Of a stretch of DNA of 20,702 nucleotides, positions 1 to 7,310 are shown piece after piece; the first letter of the stretch is position 1, and each line of letters begins with the position of its first letter. This DNA comes from JBBKWH01 sp037968855. Its GTDB lineage: Bacteria > Pseudomonadota > Gammaproteobacteria > Pseudomonadales > Moraxellaceae. The position numbers were made by a program, and so were the translations under genes. Where the stretch lies: NCBI GenBank assembly GCA_037968855.1, contig JBBKWH010000034.1, forward strand, positions 1 through 20,702, read 5' to 3'. The notes under the pieces were generated by a model. The model did not search any database. It saw nothing but the letters and a program-made list of their open reading frames with translations, and was not told the DNA's origin.

Positions 1-711
1 TGGATAAGCAGTCGGTTGTAACGAATAGCTATCTAATAGATGGGCCAAGGTCACCGCAGTGGGGGCAACATATTTGCCGTAGTCGCCGGCATCGTGCCAG
101 CCGCCGCTTGCTGCTCGGGTTTGACCAGCATGATTGATGGTGTCGTCATGTTTGAGTACCCCATCATGGGCATGATCCAAGCCATGCTGAAGTCCACTGA
201 TGGGGTCATCTAGTGTCACTCCGCAACGCTGTAAATAATACGAGCGCAACATTAGGGTTTTGACGTCTTGGTCTGGCTGGGCTTTGATTTCAAAGACTGG
301 GCTGATCAATGCGGGAAGTCGAAAGCGGTACTGGCCAATCGCAGTCAGTTGATCAAAATGGATCTCGGCAATGTAGTCGGTGCTATGCAGGTCGGGAATA
401 GCAGGCAATACCGTCGCCTGTGCCACCACATGGTCATTGCTGATATCAATAATATCAATCGACGAGGGCGCAAGCGGTACATTACGCAGTAAGGCTACTT
501 TGACTTGGTGCGGCGCATAGCCAACTTGATTGACCAAAATAGCTGACGCGCCATGTGCGGTTGCCTGTGATGCTGCCGATTCAGTCGGCGCTTGCAGTGT
601 AGGCTCGATTGAATCATCAGTAGGCTCTGCTGCCGCTACGGTGCATGCAAATGTACCCATCAATGTGTACAGCAACCAAGGCTTTAAGCGATCAACCATT
701 TGTGTATTCAT
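1..711 (-). CDS. Secreted glycoside hydrolase family 9 (cellulase-like), 3' part missing
   Basis: This is the N-terminal 237 residues of a GH9 enzyme that runs off the left edge. GH9 members hydrolyse beta-1,4-glucans or related beta-glycans by inversion. Residues 1-28 look like a signal peptide (hydrophobic stretch, then TVAAA before EP), so the protein should be exported. Residues 58-66 (ILVNQVGYA) open the Ig-like CelD_N domain that often precedes GH9 catalytic domains. Residues 203-214 (GGWHDAGDYGKY) are the GH9 signature; Asp207 and Asp210 are the expected water-activating pair. The catalytic acid Glu lies beyond the edge. The ATG overlaps the stop of the GH2 gene as ATGA, which implies translational coupling. 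The family call is firm. The substrate is unknown: cellulose, mixed-linkage glucan, or glucosamine oligomers (some GH9 are exo-glucosaminidases) are all possible. Confidence 0.88.
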   Translation of the reverse strand, partial: MNTQMVDRLKPWLLYTLMGTFACTVAAAEPTDDSIEPTLQAPTESAASQATAHGASAILVNQVGYAPHQVKVALLRNVPLAPSSIDIIDISNDHVVAQATVLPAIPDLHSTDYIAEIHFDQLTAIGQYRFRLPALISPVFEIKAQPDQDVKTLMLRSYYLQRCGVTLDDPISGLQHGLDHAHDGVLKHDDTINHAGQTRAASGGWHDAGDYGKYVAPTAVTLAHLLDSYSLQPTAYP

Positions 712-2999
712 GGCTTTTTGCTCACTTCAAACGCATAGTGATTAGTGCCTAGTATTTTGTTTTGTTTGGATTTAATGCTGGTATTGAGTCGATAATGACC
801 TGCTTTAAGATCAGCAAAGCTGACCAGCCAGAGTGGTAAGCCGGTATCCGCAGCCAGATCAATACGACGGTGGTCAGTGGTGATAACCGTCTGAGGATCG
901 GTCTGAATCAACTCATAATGATATGTCGCTTGAGGATACGCTTGCCATGTGTCGTTAATCGCCCAGAGGGTAAAGGCAGCATTTTGACCCACGGTAAAAT
1001 CAGGTTTTTCCCATGCAATACTGGGCAAAATGGGTTGGTAGGCTTGTTGTAGAGCCACATATCCGAGTTTGGGTTGACGCTGATAGTCAACGATGCCCCA
1101 GTTAATCGACGGCCATGTTTCGTTAAACATAAAGTGAAATTCGGCAGCGACCGGCGAATAACGTTGTCGACGATACGATTCGGCGGCGAGCTGGACTAAG
1201 CGCGCTTGGTATATCTGAGAGTTTTGGACAAAGTCTTCTAAGGATTTGCCACGGTCAAGGCCAGCATTTTTGAAGGTCTCAAGCGGTTGAAAATTATGAT
1301 ACTCCCACGAGGCCCATGTGGGGTTTTTGGGATCAGTATCTGATGGCCAAAGGTCTGTGGGTGGAATGATTCCTTTGAGCGTATCGACATCAGGCAAAGC
1401 TTGCGCACCAAACTCGCTCACAATACTGGCACGAGTGGTCTTGGTATGATCTGTCCATTTCCCCGAATACCAACCCATCCATAAATGCTCGCCAGTTGCT
1501 GAGTAAGGATGGCTATAACGGGTCGGATCTTCTGCTAGTGCATGGTGAACTTTGGCAGTAAGCTCCCAGTTCTGGGTGGGGTCGTAGTCATCATATTTGT
1601 ACTTCATCCAATCGGCGTTCCATGGCGGCTCATTATGCGCGCTCCATGCGAAAATCGATGGATGATGGCCAAGTAGTGCGGTCATGGCCTTTGTTTGACG
1701 GACGGCTTCATGTTCGAATGTTGACGATTCTTCATAACCCCATTGCAGTGGAAAGTCTTGCCAAACCAACATCCCTAAGCGATCTGCTTGCTCATAAAAT
1801 GCGCGACCTGCGACATGTGCATGCACGCGTACCGAATTGATATTGGCCGCTTGCATGAGCGTAATGTCATTGGCATAGCGTTCGGCATTCATGCTGGCCA
1901 ACCAAGGGCTAGCAATATAGTTGGTGCCACGCAAAAACAAGCGTCGACCATTGATCAAAAAACAATGCTTGGCTTTATCAAAGCGTACCGAACGAAAGGC
2001 AGTGGTTTGCTCCGTTTGATCCAGCAGTTGCTTGCCAGATGTTAACGAGACCCGTACTTTATAGCGTGTTTGATCGCCTAAACCAGCTGGCCACCAGCGT
2101 TTGACCGTCAAGTCGGGTACGCTCACCTGAACAATGTGCGTGTTTTTTGTGTTTGTTAATGTCGTTGCTGGTGTTGCTTGCATATTGGTAGCGGTAGGCA
2201 AGGCTTGGCTAAATGATTGTACCGATCCATCTTTGGGATCAATCACCTCAATGGTGAGGGAGATTGGTGCAGTGATGTTTTGATCTGTGGATAGCTTAAA
2301 TGACACGGCTAATGTGGCTTGATCGCCTTGCTCTGGCATCTCAGCCAAAAGCTGCAACTGCTCAATACTGGCTTGATTGGCATAGTGCAGACTGACATCT
2401 TGCCAAATGCCGCCAGAGTTAGCTTCTTGCCCACGTAATGACCATGCCCCACCAGGTCGTGTGTCGTGGTGATTGAGTACCCCTTTGATCAGGGTCTTAT
2501 GGAGTGACCACACTTGGTCCGGCATTTCGTTAGGGCTGTCAACGCGTACAGCCAAGACGTTATCTTTGGCTTTGAGTTGTCCAGAGACATTAAATTCAAA
2601 CGGTTCAAAATAGCCTTGATGAAAGCCCAGATATTGACCGTTAAGCCAGACATCTGCGGCATAGTCGATGGCTTCAAAGCGTAAGGTTGTGTGCTCGGAT
2701 AGGTGCACCGGATCCACATCAAAAGACCGACGATGCCATACCGCGCCAGACCATTCATGGCCAGCCAAATACCAATTGTTTGGAACGGATAGGCTAAGCC
2801 AATCACGCGTATCTTGACTGGGCAAGTAGCCATTAGCAGGTGCAAGTAAAGCCGGTTTGACTTGCCAGATGCCATTGAGCGAGTCGGTGTGTGGCACAGC
2901 TTGTGCCATAGATGTCATCAACACCGCGACACTGCACCACACAGGCCAGATCAACGTAGGTTTTTTTAACGTATCGTCACCTGAGCTATCCACGGTCAT
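708..2999 (-). CDS. Secreted glycoside hydrolase family 2 (beta-mannosidase / exo-glucosaminidase-like)
   Basis: A retaining GH2 exo-glycosidase of about 763 residues. Layout: likely signal peptide (KKP, hydrophobic WPVWCSVAVLM, then AQA), a jelly-roll sugar-binding domain at about 35-200, Ig-like sandwich at about 210-340, then a TIM barrel from about 345. The acid/base is Glu457 in HNEPPW and the nucleophile is Glu529 in SEFGAQ. FNETWPSINWGIVDY near 625-640 resembles the NDCWPVxSW region of beta-mannosidases and exo-beta-glucosaminidases rather than LacZ. I chose the ATG at 2999 because AGGA lies 11 bases upstream. An in-frame ATG at 3020 lacks a clear ribosome site and would overlap the kinase gene by 35 bases instead of 14. 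It is coupled by ATGA to the GH9 gene, so the two probably act in sequence on one exported glycan: GH9 cutting inside, GH2 trimming ends. The exact sugar specificity cannot be read from the sequence. Confidence 0.87.
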   Translation of the reverse strand: MTVDSSGDDTLKKPTLIWPVWCSVAVLMTSMAQAVPHTDSLNGIWQVKPALLAPANGYLPSQDTRDWLSLSVPNNWYLAGHEWSGAVWHRRSFDVDPVHLSEHTTLRFEAIDYAADVWLNGQYLGFHQGYFEPFEFNVSGQLKAKDNVLAVRVDSPNEMPDQVWSLHKTLIKGVLNHHDTRPGGAWSLRGQEANSGGIWQDVSLHYANQASIEQLQLLAEMPEQGDQATLAVSFKLSTDQNITAPISLTIEVIDPKDGSVQSFSQALPTATNMQATPATTLTNTKNTHIVQVSVPDLTVKRWWPAGLGDQTRYKVRVSLTSGKQLLDQTEQTTAFRSVRFDKAKHCFLINGRRLFLRGTNYIASPWLASMNAERYANDITLMQAANINSVRVHAHVAGRAFYEQADRLGMLVWQDFPLQWGYEESSTFEHEAVRQTKAMTALLGHHPSIFAWSAHNEPPWNADWMKYKYDDYDPTQNWELTAKVHHALAEDPTRYSHPYSATGEHLWMGWYSGKWTDHTKTTRASIVSEFGAQALPDVDTLKGIIPPTDLWPSDTDPKNPTWASWEYHNFQPLETFKNAGLDRGKSLEDFVQNSQIYQARLVQLAAESYRRQRYSPVAAEFHFMFNETWPSINWGIVDYQRQPKLGYVALQQAYQPILPSIAWEKPDFTVGQNAAFTLWAINDTWQAYPQATYHYELIQTDPQTVITTDHRRIDLAADTGLPLWLVSFADLKAGHYRLNTSIKSKQNKILGTNHYAFEVSKKP

Positions 3000-3480
3000 G
3001 GCAGAAGTGATCCTGATCATGCTGTCGATTACGATACCGTCGAATCATCAGCGTATTGGTTCCCGCTTCGCTGTGATAACTCATTTCATCGGCAATCGTA
3101 TGGATAAGCGCCAAGCCCATACCGCCTTCTGGTAGTTGATCTAAAGGCAAATGCTCGAAGGCAAAACAAAAATCGTTGGCGCGTTCAAACAAATGTGCCG
3201 GTATGGGATGGCCTGTATCTGTCACATGGTACTCAAGCAAATGCTCAAACACCAAAATATCGACTTGCAGTGGTGCGGATGCAGCATCGACCTGACCATG
3301 TCGAATGACATTGGTAATGGCCTCAATAATGGCCAGTTCCATCTGGTCAATGCTTTGTGCATCAAGTTCAGCTTGAGTCGTGACCGCACGAACCGCTGCA
3401 CCAATCAAACCGATATGGTTGAGGTGTGGCGGTATGCTCAAGTGAATCTGGCTGTTGAGTAGACCGGATTGAAGGCCCAT
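2986..3480 (-). CDS. RsbW/SpoIIAB-like anti-sigma serine kinase (HATPase_c_2)
   Basis: A 164-residue cytoplasmic GHKL ATPase of the anti-sigma kinase type. Visible boxes are the N-box (Glu49, Glu53, Asn57 in ELAIIEAITNVIRHG), the G1 box DTG at 88-90 and the G2 box GGMGLALI at 119-126. In this family the protein phosphorylates a STAS partner on Ser and binds an alternative partner (a sigma factor or another effector) when the STAS protein is phosphorylated. The STAS antagonist and the PP2C phosphatase that would complete the switch lie just upstream in the same unit. The ATG shares one base with the stop of the nucleotidyltransferase gene (TGATG), which implies coupled translation. The C-terminus (about 150-164) is His/Asp-rich and is encoded where the GH2 start region overlaps. 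The output target is not visible in the window. Confidence 0.85.
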   Translation of the reverse strand: MGLQSGLLNSQIHLSIPPHLNHIGLIGAAVRAVTTQAELDAQSIDQMELAIIEAITNVIRHGQVDAASAPLQVDILVFEHLLEYHVTDTGHPIPAHLFERANDFCFAFEHLPLDQLPEGGMGLALIHTIADEMSYHSEAGTNTLMIRRYRNRQHDQDHFCHDRG

Positions 3481-4658
3481 CAGAATGCTGCTGCATCCTG
3501 ATTGTTTTGCTCAAACAATAGCCGTCTTAAGGCTGCTGTCTCTTCATCCATGACTTCTTTTTTGCGACTGTCATCAATCAGCCAGTCCAGCCCTGCATCC
3601 TCTAGATTAAGCACTTGGCCATCAGGTTGAATACATTGTCCTGCTAGCACGATGGTTTCTTCTAGATGTGCCAGACCATCGACCCGCGTGTAATCACTAA
3701 CAATGCTTTGAATCACATTCGCGCCCCCACCAATTAAGCAGTTGCTGCCAATGAGGGTTGGGCCTATTAGGGTTGAGCCATCGCCAATTTCGGTGCTGGC
3801 ACCAATAAAGACTGGCGGTTTGATATTGATCCGATCAAAGTTGGCTTTTACATTTAGGCCACACCAGACACCTGGCATGACCTCTTTGCCCGGCATAGAA
3901 AAACCTTGTACACCACCTTCGAGAATCAGGCGATTGGCCGCCCAAAAATCTTTAAGCGAGCCAATATCCACCCATTGAAATGGCAGGCTGATACCAAAAA
4001 ACGGGGCACCGGCTTTGACTAATGCAGGAAACAGTTGCCCGCCAATGTCGTACTCAATACCAGATGGAATATAGTCAAAAATTTCTGGTTCAAAAACGTA
4101 GATGCCAGTATTGACCGTGGTCGATGCGGCCTCGTCAATGCTTGGTTTTTCTTGAAAGCGCTCAATGCGTCCGGTGTCGTCAGTAACGACTACACCATAT
4201 TTATGCACCTCTTCGCGAGGCACGTCTTTCATCACAATTGTGGCAATGGAGCCACTTTGACGATGAAAATCGAGTACCTTGCCAAAATCGACATCAATCA
4301 AGGCGTCACCACAGACCACCACAAAAGTTTGATCAAAAAAACCAGAGAAGTCTTGGATTTTGCGCATGCCACCGGCAGAGCCTAGTGGTTGATCGACAAA
4401 TTGGCCGTTTTCGAGTTTACCTTCAAACGAAAAGGCAATATTGACGCCCCACTGCGCACCATCTTTGAAATACTGCTCAATGGAGTCAGACATATAGCTG
4501 GTATTGATCACCAGTTGATCAAAGCCTTGCCGCTTGAGATGCTCAATAATGCATTCCATGACTGGCTTTTGGATCAAAGGCAGCATGGGTTTGGGCATGA
4601 CTGTCGTTAATGGACGAACACGCGTACCTTTGCCCGCTGCGAGAATCATTGCCTTCAT
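3480..4658 (-). CDS. Sugar-1-phosphate nucleotidyltransferase with left-handed beta-helix tail
   Basis: A 392-residue NDP-sugar pyrophosphorylase that makes an activated sugar from NTP and a sugar-1-phosphate. The N-terminal Rossmann-like domain starts MKAMILAAGKGTRVRPLT, with PKP at 22-24, a metal-binding Asp in VVCGDALID and a QEKP substrate-loop motif. Hexapeptide repeats (IGASTE, IGDGST, IGPTLI, IGSNCL) from about 280 to 330 form a left-handed beta-helix. An acidic and basic tail follows. The start at 4658 is preceded by AAGGAG at 4667-4672 with 8 bases of spacing, which beats an in-frame ATG at 4676. The overall pattern (SAGGMRKIQDF, YDIGGQLFPALV, FQWVDIG) is what I recall from proteins annotated as mannose-1-phosphate guanylyltransferase, notably in cyanobacteria. 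The nucleotide and sugar used are not certain. It lies between the STAS and kinase genes. Confidence 0.85.
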   Translation of the reverse strand: MKAMILAAGKGTRVRPLTTVMPKPMLPLIQKPVMECIIEHLKRQGFDQLVINTSYMSDSIEQYFKDGAQWGVNIAFSFEGKLENGQFVDQPLGSAGGMRKIQDFSGFFDQTFVVVCGDALIDVDFGKVLDFHRQSGSIATIVMKDVPREEVHKYGVVVTDDTGRIERFQEKPSIDEAASTTVNTGIYVFEPEIFDYIPSGIEYDIGGQLFPALVKAGAPFFGISLPFQWVDIGSLKDFWAANRLILEGGVQGFSMPGKEVMPGVWCGLNVKANFDRINIKPPVFIGASTEIGDGSTLIGPTLIGSNCLIGGGANVIQSIVSDYTRVDGLAHLEETIVLAGQCIQPDGQVLNLEDAGLDWLIDDSRKKEVMDEETAALRRLLFEQNNQDAAAF

Positions 4659-4682
4659 TGCAAATGCTCCTTGCACAAGAGA

Positions 4683-5024
4683 TTAGGATGCGAGTCGTGC
4701 TAATGCTTCGCTTTCGGTAGGTACAATCGTAAAGATTTTGTCCATACGTGTTAGGCGAAACACGCTATAAACGCTGTCTTTCATATTGCAGATGGCGAGG
4801 TTTTGATGACCGCCGACCGCCTTCATGATTGAGACCAATAGGCCTAACCCTGAGCTGTCGATAAAGTCGACACGGCTGAGGTCAATCACCAGTCGTTTTT
4901 GGCCTTGCTCAATCAGGGCTAAGAGTTCTTCGCGTAATCGAACCGCTAATGCGGCGTCAATGCGATTGCGTAATGGCTCGACGACGGTCAGTTGATCGAT
5001 CGGACGAATATCCATGATGTCCAT
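4683..5024 (-). CDS. STAS-domain anti-sigma factor antagonist (RsbV/SpoIIAA-like)
   Basis: A single STAS domain of 113 residues, the usual length for a stand-alone anti-anti-sigma factor. The core reads KRLVIDLSRVDFIDSSGLGLL (45-63 region), where Ser57 or Ser58 is the expected phosphorylation site. In the known switch, the unphosphorylated STAS protein binds and neutralises the kinase/anti-sigma factor, the kinase inactivates it by phosphorylation, and the PP2C enzyme restores it. Both partners are in this operon: the phosphatase immediately upstream, the kinase one gene downstream. The start is supported by AAGGGAG a few bases before the ATG. The pairing with an upstream receiver-phosphatase resembles GigB next to GigA of Acinetobacter; that orthology is a guess from layout. 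The gap to the nucleotidyltransferase gene is 24 bases. Confidence 0.88.
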   Translation of the reverse strand: MDIMDIRPIDQLTVVEPLRNRIDAALAVRLREELLALIEQGQKRLVIDLSRVDFIDSSGLGLLVSIMKAVGGHQNLAICNMKDSVYSVFRLTRMDKIFTIVPTESEALARLAS

Positions 5025-5086
5025 AGGTGCTCCCTTGCTATACAGCTACTAAAAAATCGCTATTGTTTGAAAAAACGCATGCTGTG

Positions 5087-6337
5087 TTAGCAAACATCTG
5101 CAAGGTCTGGTTGGTAGGCGAGGATGAGAATCGAGACATCATCCTCAAAACACACCCGTTCCACACCTTGCCACTGTCTGAGTTGCTGCTCGAGTTCTAG
5201 CAGGACATGCTCTAAGTTCAGTGTATGTCGCTTGAGCAAAAAAGCATGCAGTCGGTCTTCACCATATTGCTCGCCATCTTGCTGCTCACATTCTGTTATG
5301 CCATCAGTGTACAGACAAATTCTTGATCCTGCCAAGAGTTGAAATGACTCATTTTCATACTGTGCATCTTCGATCATCCCAATCGGCAAGCCGCCTTGTT
5401 CTAGACGCTCACTGCGACCATCGGCATGGATCAATAATGGAACGGTATGTCCGGCTCGGCAGAGTGTGCCTTGTCCGGTGGTTAAGTCTAAAATGCCGTA
5501 GACAATCGTAAAATAAGTGCTGTCTTCAGCTGTCATTTGGAACTGCTGATTCAACGCCGTAATAACTTCGTTGGGTTCAAGTAGTTGATAATACGGTTCT
5601 TCTGGAATTGCGCGTTTGATCAAGCCTGGTTGACTGCCATGGCTTAAGACACGGTTAAGTGTGACGGAGAGCATGGCAGGCTTTACGCCATGACCGGATA
5701 CATCGACACTATAAAACCCCATTTGGGTTTTGCTGAGTTGAAAATAATTGTGCATGTCGCCTGAGACATATTGCGAGGGCAAAAACAGCCATCGACAATC
5801 CATATGCGGGATATGACGGTCTTTGCTTGGTAACATGGAACGCTGCAATTGAGCGGCAGCCTTGAGATCGTTTTCGATCATGCGGTAGGCATCGTTAAGC
5901 CGTTGGTTGCGCTCGGCCAAACCCGCCTCAAGGTCGAGTACACGATGACCGGCTCGTAAGCGCACTCGCAATTCTTGTGGGTTGATTGGCTTGGTTAAGA
6001 AGTCATCCGCACCAGCATCCATTCCTAGTACCAGATCTTCAGCACTGCCTCGTGCAGTGACCAGCAAGAAGTACACATAGCGGTCAAGATTGGCATCCCG
6101 CACGGCACGGCATAATTCTGGACCATCGAGCATGGGCATTTCCCAGTCGCTGATCACCATGCTGATGCGTTTGCTTAAAATCAGATCGAGTGCTTGTTGG
6201 CCGTCCTCGGCCTCATGCACGGTATAACCCCATTGACGCAAGGGATGCGACAGCAGACGGCGATAACTGGTGGAATCGTCGACGACTAAGATATCGGGGT
6301 GGTTGATCTTGAGATCTATTTTACCCTGTGTATTCAT
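5087..6337 (-). CDS. Response regulator with PP2C/SpoIIE-type phosphatase output (RsbU-like)
   Basis: A 416-residue two-domain signalling protein. Residues 15-125 form a receiver: acidic pair Asp20-Asp21, phospho-acceptor Asp64 in VISDWEMP, Thr94, and Lys116 in LTKP. A helical, probably coiled-coil linker covers about 132-165. Residues 175-410 form a PP2C/SpoIIE serine phosphatase with metal-ligand regions VSGDMHNYF (Asp194), VDVSGHG (Asp212), YTDGITE (Asp345) and FEDDVS (Asp399/400). The expected role is dephosphorylation of the neighbouring STAS protein once the receiver is phosphorylated. No histidine kinase is seen here, so the input comes from elsewhere. I chose the ATG at 6337 because AGGA precedes it by 6 bases; the in-frame ATG at 6358 has none. 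The layout resembles Acinetobacter GigA and Pseudomonas HsbR, which is family-level inference. Confidence 0.9.
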   Translation of the reverse strand: MNTQGKIDLKINHPDILVVDDSTSYRRLLSHPLRQWGYTVHEAEDGQQALDLILSKRISMVISDWEMPMLDGPELCRAVRDANLDRYVYFLLVTARGSAEDLVLGMDAGADDFLTKPINPQELRVRLRAGHRVLDLEAGLAERNQRLNDAYRMIENDLKAAAQLQRSMLPSKDRHIPHMDCRWLFLPSQYVSGDMHNYFQLSKTQMGFYSVDVSGHGVKPAMLSVTLNRVLSHGSQPGLIKRAIPEEPYYQLLEPNEVITALNQQFQMTAEDSTYFTIVYGILDLTTGQGTLCRAGHTVPLLIHADGRSERLEQGGLPIGMIEDAQYENESFQLLAGSRICLYTDGITECEQQDGEQYGEDRLHAFLLKRHTLNLEHVLLELEQQLRQWQGVERVCFEDDVSILILAYQPDLADVC

Positions 6338-6380
6338 TGGTGTTCCTAAAGCCAGCATCTTGCCGGACTATGTGATGGTT

Positions 6381-7310
6381 TTACCACGAATGTGACCAAG
6401 AAAGGGAGAGGCTACCGTTATTAAATCCACCCGTACCACTGGCCGTGTCACTTTTGTTAAAGCGATTGCCAGAAGAGTTGGCGTATTGCACCGAAATAGA
6501 ACCCGGTCGCCAATCAAAATAGCCAAAGCCATAACTGTAATCGGGGTTCCATGCCTCTTGTGTGCCTGATTTTGGATAGTAAAACAGACCAAAGTTGATA
6601 TAAAAACCATTCATGATGGTGTACTTGCAGCCAAAGCTGCCGGTGAGCTTACTGCTATTGGGCGTGAGTGTTAAACCCGTATTACAGCCAATACTGTCGC
6701 CATAGCCACTGACCACTAAGTGATCCAACCACGGGGGTAATGAAAACCCCGTGCTTAAGGTCAGTTGACCTGCATCAAAATCAGGCCGCTCCCCGCCAAG
6801 GTCATTGCCTAGATTATTGCTATACACCAAACTGAGCGCCCACGGATGCCAGTCGCTATAGCCAAAAGAGTACGACCAATCGGGGTCCCATGGTTTTTGT
6901 AAGTCTGGATTAAGATAAATACGCCGGTTGATCGAGGCAAACCAATAAGACAGCGGTGTGTATTTGAGGCCAACCGTGATGGTGTCATTGGTGGCACTGA
7001 CACCTTGAGTGGCGTTGCCAAGGTCGGTACTGTTGCTGGGCGTTGATTTGGTTAATGGGTGACTGGCTGATACGCTGAGGCTTAAACCATGAATGGCATT
7101 ACGCCACTCGCTATCATACGGTTTGATGTACAACTGATCTAAAGGCAGCGAAAACGAACTACTAAAATTCTGCCATGCCGTGTCTAAGTAGCTTGGGGTG
7201 CTTTTGAGTGCATTACTGTCTTCAGCTGCGCAAGTGTTGGCCAGTATGATCACCATACCAGCCAACGTAAACTGAGGTCGCCGCATCAATACCATACGCA
7301 GTCGCTGCAT
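6381..7310 (-). CDS. Putative outer-membrane beta-barrel protein with internal duplication, family not recognised
   Basis: A 309-residue exported protein that I cannot assign to a named family. Residues 1-29 look like a signal peptide (basic start, hydrophobic AGMVIILANT, CAA before ED). The mature part is rich in alternating polar and aromatic residues and ends in Trp (SWSHSW), as outer-membrane barrels often do for BAM recognition. Two copies of one unit are visible: KPWDPDWSYSFGYSDWHPW (139-157) followed by SLVYSN and GN, and EAWNPDYSYGFGYFDWRPG (252-270) followed by SVQYAN and GN. Each is followed by a short Ser/Leu strand (GQLTLS, GSLSLS). The start overlaps the glgP stop by one base (TAATG) with no clear ribosome site, so it is probably coupled to glgP. 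A role in passage or binding of a glycan is suggested only by the neighbours. Confidence 0.72.
   Translation of the reverse strand: MQRLRMVLMRRPQFTLAGMVIILANTCAAEDSNALKSTPSYLDTAWQNFSSSFSLPLDQLYIKPYDSEWRNAIHGLSLSVSASHPLTKSTPSNSTDLGNATQGVSATNDTITVGLKYTPLSYWFASINRRIYLNPDLQKPWDPDWSYSFGYSDWHPWALSLVYSNNLGNDLGGERPDFDAGQLTLSTGFSLPPWLDHLVVSGYGDSIGCNTGLTLTPNSSKLTGSFGCKYTIMNGFYINFGLFYYPKSGTQEAWNPDYSYGFGYFDWRPGSISVQYANSSGNRFNKSDTASGTGGFNNGSLSLSWSHSW

Noticed and set aside
2489..2875. 128-codon open frame on the minus strand inside the GH2 gene
   Set aside because: It lies in another frame of a complete GH2 gene, has an unlikely composition and no domain.
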